From RBG-16-42-24 sp964396785 (lineage in GTDB: Bacteria > Patescibacteriota > Microgenomatia > UBA8517): DNA of 5,286 nt. Made by a program: the position numbers and the translations under genes. Below, one piece after another: positions 3,492-5,286 of this stretch. The notes below the pieces were generated by a model that worked only from the letters and a program-made list of their open reading frames with translations, did not search any database and had not been told where the DNA came from. Where the stretch lies: positions 1 to 5,286 of the forward strand of contig CAYNFU010000040.1 in the NCBI GenBank assembly GCA_964396785.1, in the 5' to 3' direction. Positions within the stretch are counted from its first letter, which is position 1. The number at the start of each line of letters is the position of its first letter.

Positions 3492-5286
3492 ATGGCTTAC
3501 TTTGACAAAGTTGACCCTAAACCAGATTTTCCCAGTATGGAGAAAAAGCTTCTTGGCGAGTGGGATAAAAAAAGAATCGTTAAGAAATATTTAGATAAAA
3601 ATAAATCTTCAAAGAAAAATTTTTCGTTTTTGGATGGTCCCATTACGGCCAATAACCCAATGGGTGTTCATCACGCTTGGGGAAGAACCTATAAAGACCT
3701 CTGGCAGAGATACAAAAATATGCAGGGTTTTAAGCAGAGATTCCAAAACGGATTTGATTGTCAAGGTCTTTGGGTTGAGGTTGAAGTCGAAAAAGAACTG
3801 GGACTTAAGCATAAAAAAGACATTGAAAATTTGGTACCCGGCGATAAAAGAGCCTCAATTGCAAAATTTGTTGAATTCTGTAAGGAAAGAGTTAATAAGT
3901 ATGCAGGTATTCAAACCGAGCAGTCAAAAAGGCTTGGATATTTCATGGACTGGGATAATTCCTACTACACTTTATCGGACGATAATAATTACATGATTTG
4001 GCACTTTCTCAAAAAGTGCCATGAACATGGGCTTATTTATAAAGGACGCGACTCTGTCCCTTGGTGTCCTCGCTGTGGTACCGCAATTTCCCAGCATGAG
4101 ATGCTTACAGAAGATTATAAAGAAGCTACCCACGAATCAATTTTTATTCTCTACCCCGTTAAGGGTAAAAAGGATACTTATCTATTGGTATGGACCACGA
4201 CCCCCTGGACTCTTCCCGGAAATGTGGCGGTTGCGGTTGACGGGGGACTAACCTATGTACTTGCTGAAAAAGATGGAAAGAAATATTACTTAGGAAAGGA
4301 TTTAGCATCAAAACTGGGTTTCAAAGTCTTAGAAGCATTTAAAGGAGAAAAACTCGCGGGGCTTTCCTACGAATCCCCTTTTGACGATTTAGCCCGCGTT
4401 AAGGAGTCTTTAGGGAGTTTTACTCATAAGGTCGTTACCACGGATTCCATGATATTACCGGTGTCTCAGGAGGAAGGAACTGGTTTAGTACATGTAGCCC
4501 CAGGTGCAGGAACCGAGGATTTTCAACTTGGTAAAAAATTAGCTCTTCCTATAATTGAGCTTATTGACGAAGAGGCTACCTATATTCCCGATTTAGGCGA
4601 ATTCTCGGGAAAAAATGCAAAAGAGCACCCCGAGATAATTCTCACTTATGTAAAAGAAAAAGAAGGGGGCAAATATTTATTTAATATTGCGGCATATACC
4701 CATAGGTACCCGGCTTGCTGGCGTTGTAAGACTGAACTCGTTTGGAGGGTGGTTGATGAGTGGTATATTGCCATGGATCCTTTGAGAGAACCCCTTAAAA
4801 AAGTGACAAAAAAAATAAATTGGATACCGGGCTTTGGCCTTAAGCGAGAAATTGACTGGCTTGACAATATGCACGACTGGCTTATTTCCAAAAAAAGGTA
4901 CTGGGGACTTGCTCTTCCTATTTGGGTATGCGCCAAATGCGGGCATTTTGAAGTGATTGGCGGGAAAGATGAGTTAAAGGAAAAAGCGGTTGAAGGTTGG
5001 GATAAATTTGAAGGCAATTCGCCCCATAGGCCTTGGGTCGACGAAGTCAAAGTGAGTTGCGAAAAGTGTGGAAATTTAATGGAGAGAATTCCGGATGTCG
5101 GAAATCCCTGGTTGGATGCTGGAATTGTGTCTTTCTCGACGGTATCTAATGATAATAAAAGTGCGCCGCTTTACCTAACAGACAAGGAAGAATTTGAAAA
5201 GTGGTATCCGGCTGACTTTATTACCGAAAGCTTCCCCGGGCAATTTAAAAATTGGTTTTACTCGCTACTTGCAATGAGCACTGTTC
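3492..5286 (+). CDS. ileS: Isoleucyl-tRNA synthetase, type 2-like with GVHH signature (partial at right edge)
   Basis: This class I aminoacyl-tRNA synthetase charges tRNA-Ile and edits misactivated valine. There are 598 codons before the window edge, without a stop or frameshift; the family usually has about 900-1100 residues, so the KMSKS loop and anticodon domain lie outside. Seen in order: VDPKPDFPSME start (7-17); DGPITANNPMGVHHAW (48-63), where GVHH (58-61) replaces HxGH; GFDCQGLWVEVEVEKELG (87-104), usually DCHGLP; zinc-type WCPRCG (C192, C195); editing-domain WTTTPWTLPGN (234-244) and HVAPGAGTED (334-343) with the editing aspartate D343; YPACWRC (C409, C412); WLISKKRYWG; paired cysteines C480/C483 and C523/C526; NPWLDAG (538-544); and GQFKNWFYSLL (583-593), usually DQxRGWF. 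Editing motifs favour Ile over Val or Leu specificity. The ATG at 3492 fits the family N-terminus; the ATG at 3481 is out of frame. Confidence 0.93.
   Translation, partial: MAYFDKVDPKPDFPSMEKKLLGEWDKKRIVKKYLDKNKSSKKNFSFLDGPITANNPMGVHHAWGRTYKDLWQRYKNMQGFKQRFQNGFDCQGLWVEVEVEKELGLKHKKDIENLVPGDKRASIAKFVEFCKERVNKYAGIQTEQSKRLGYFMDWDNSYYTLSDDNNYMIWHFLKKCHEHGLIYKGRDSVPWCPRCGTAISQHEMLTEDYKEATHESIFILYPVKGKKDTYLLVWTTTPWTLPGNVAVAVDGGLTYVLAEKDGKKYYLGKDLASKLGFKVLEAFKGEKLAGLSYESPFDDLARVKESLGSFTHKVVTTDSMILPVSQEEGTGLVHVAPGAGTEDFQLGKKLALPIIELIDEEATYIPDLGEFSGKNAKEHPEIILTYVKEKEGGKYLFNIAAYTHRYPACWRCKTELVWRVVDEWYIAMDPLREPLKKVTKKINWIPGFGLKREIDWLDNMHDWLISKKRYWGLALPIWVCAKCGHFEVIGGKDELKEKAVEGWDKFEGNSPHRPWVDEVKVSCEKCGNLMERIPDVGNPWLDAGIVSFSTVSNDNKSAPLYLTDKEEFEKWYPADFITESFPGQFKNWFYSLLAMSTV
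3999..4021. other. Perfect 9-bp hairpin inside ileS
   Basis: TGGCACTTT (3999-4007) and AAAGTGCCA (4013-4021) are exact reverse complements around a five-base loop (CTCAA). The element encodes part of the stretch IWHFLKKCHEH of the synthetase. No T-run follows, so it is not a normal terminator. It may be a chance result of the codons used, or an mRNA structure. Confidence 0.45.

Noticed and set aside
3999..4021. Hairpin in ileS as a transcription terminator
   Set aside because: No T-run follows and it lies in the middle of an intact gene.
3634..4251. Plus-strand open frames inside ileS that might suggest a broken synthetase
   Set aside because: The ileS frame was translated base by base from 3492 to the edge with no stop or shift; these frames are out of phase with it and lack motifs.
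4646..5050. Minus-strand open frames of 134 and 89 codons opposite ileS
   Set aside because: They cover conserved synthetase motifs on the other strand and show no protein-like features.

Overview
The window looks like bacterial chromosome from a small-genome lineage, most likely Candidate Phyla Radiation (Patescibacteria, perhaps Microgenomates). This rests on the overall look of FtsA, FtsZ and the synthetase, near-absent Shine-Dalgarno sequences, moderately AT-rich DNA and a compact all-plus-strand layout. It is an inference, because no database search was possible. One gene ends in TGA and every Trp I read in ileS is TGG, so the code appears standard and the TGA=Gly lineages (SR1/Gracilibacteria) are unlikely.

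Layout: (1) positions 1-319 are the C-terminal part of FtsQ, entering from the left edge; (2) 343-1614 is a complete ftsA; (3) 1676-2860 is a complete ftsZ; (4) 2902-3444 is a small DprA-like (SLOG/Rossmann) protein of unknown function; (5) 3492-5286 is the first 598 codons of an isoleucyl-tRNA synthetase, ileS, running off the right edge. The ileS frame has no stop inside the window and no frameshift. The gaps between genes are only 23, 61, 41 and 47 bases. I see no RNA gene, mobile element, CRISPR array or clear intrinsic terminator.

The first three genes are the end of a classical division cluster (ftsQ-ftsA-ftsZ). FtsQ links the periplasmic side of the divisome. FtsA is an actin-like protein that tethers FtsZ to the membrane through its C-terminal amphipathic helix. 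FtsZ forms the GTP-dependent ring and ends in the conserved peptide that binds FtsA. The SLOG-like gene and ileS follow in the same direction, and each has its own promoter-like element.

Points most worth a second look: the synthetase has GVHH in place of the class I HIGH signature (normally HxGH), together with other non-standard active-site motifs; an 11-base motif AAAATNGCTTC occurs three times, only in the two gaps before the SLOG gene and ileS; -10-like boxes lie so close to the ftsA and ileS start codons that these mRNAs may be leaderless; and an orphan DprA-like protein sits between the division genes and ileS.
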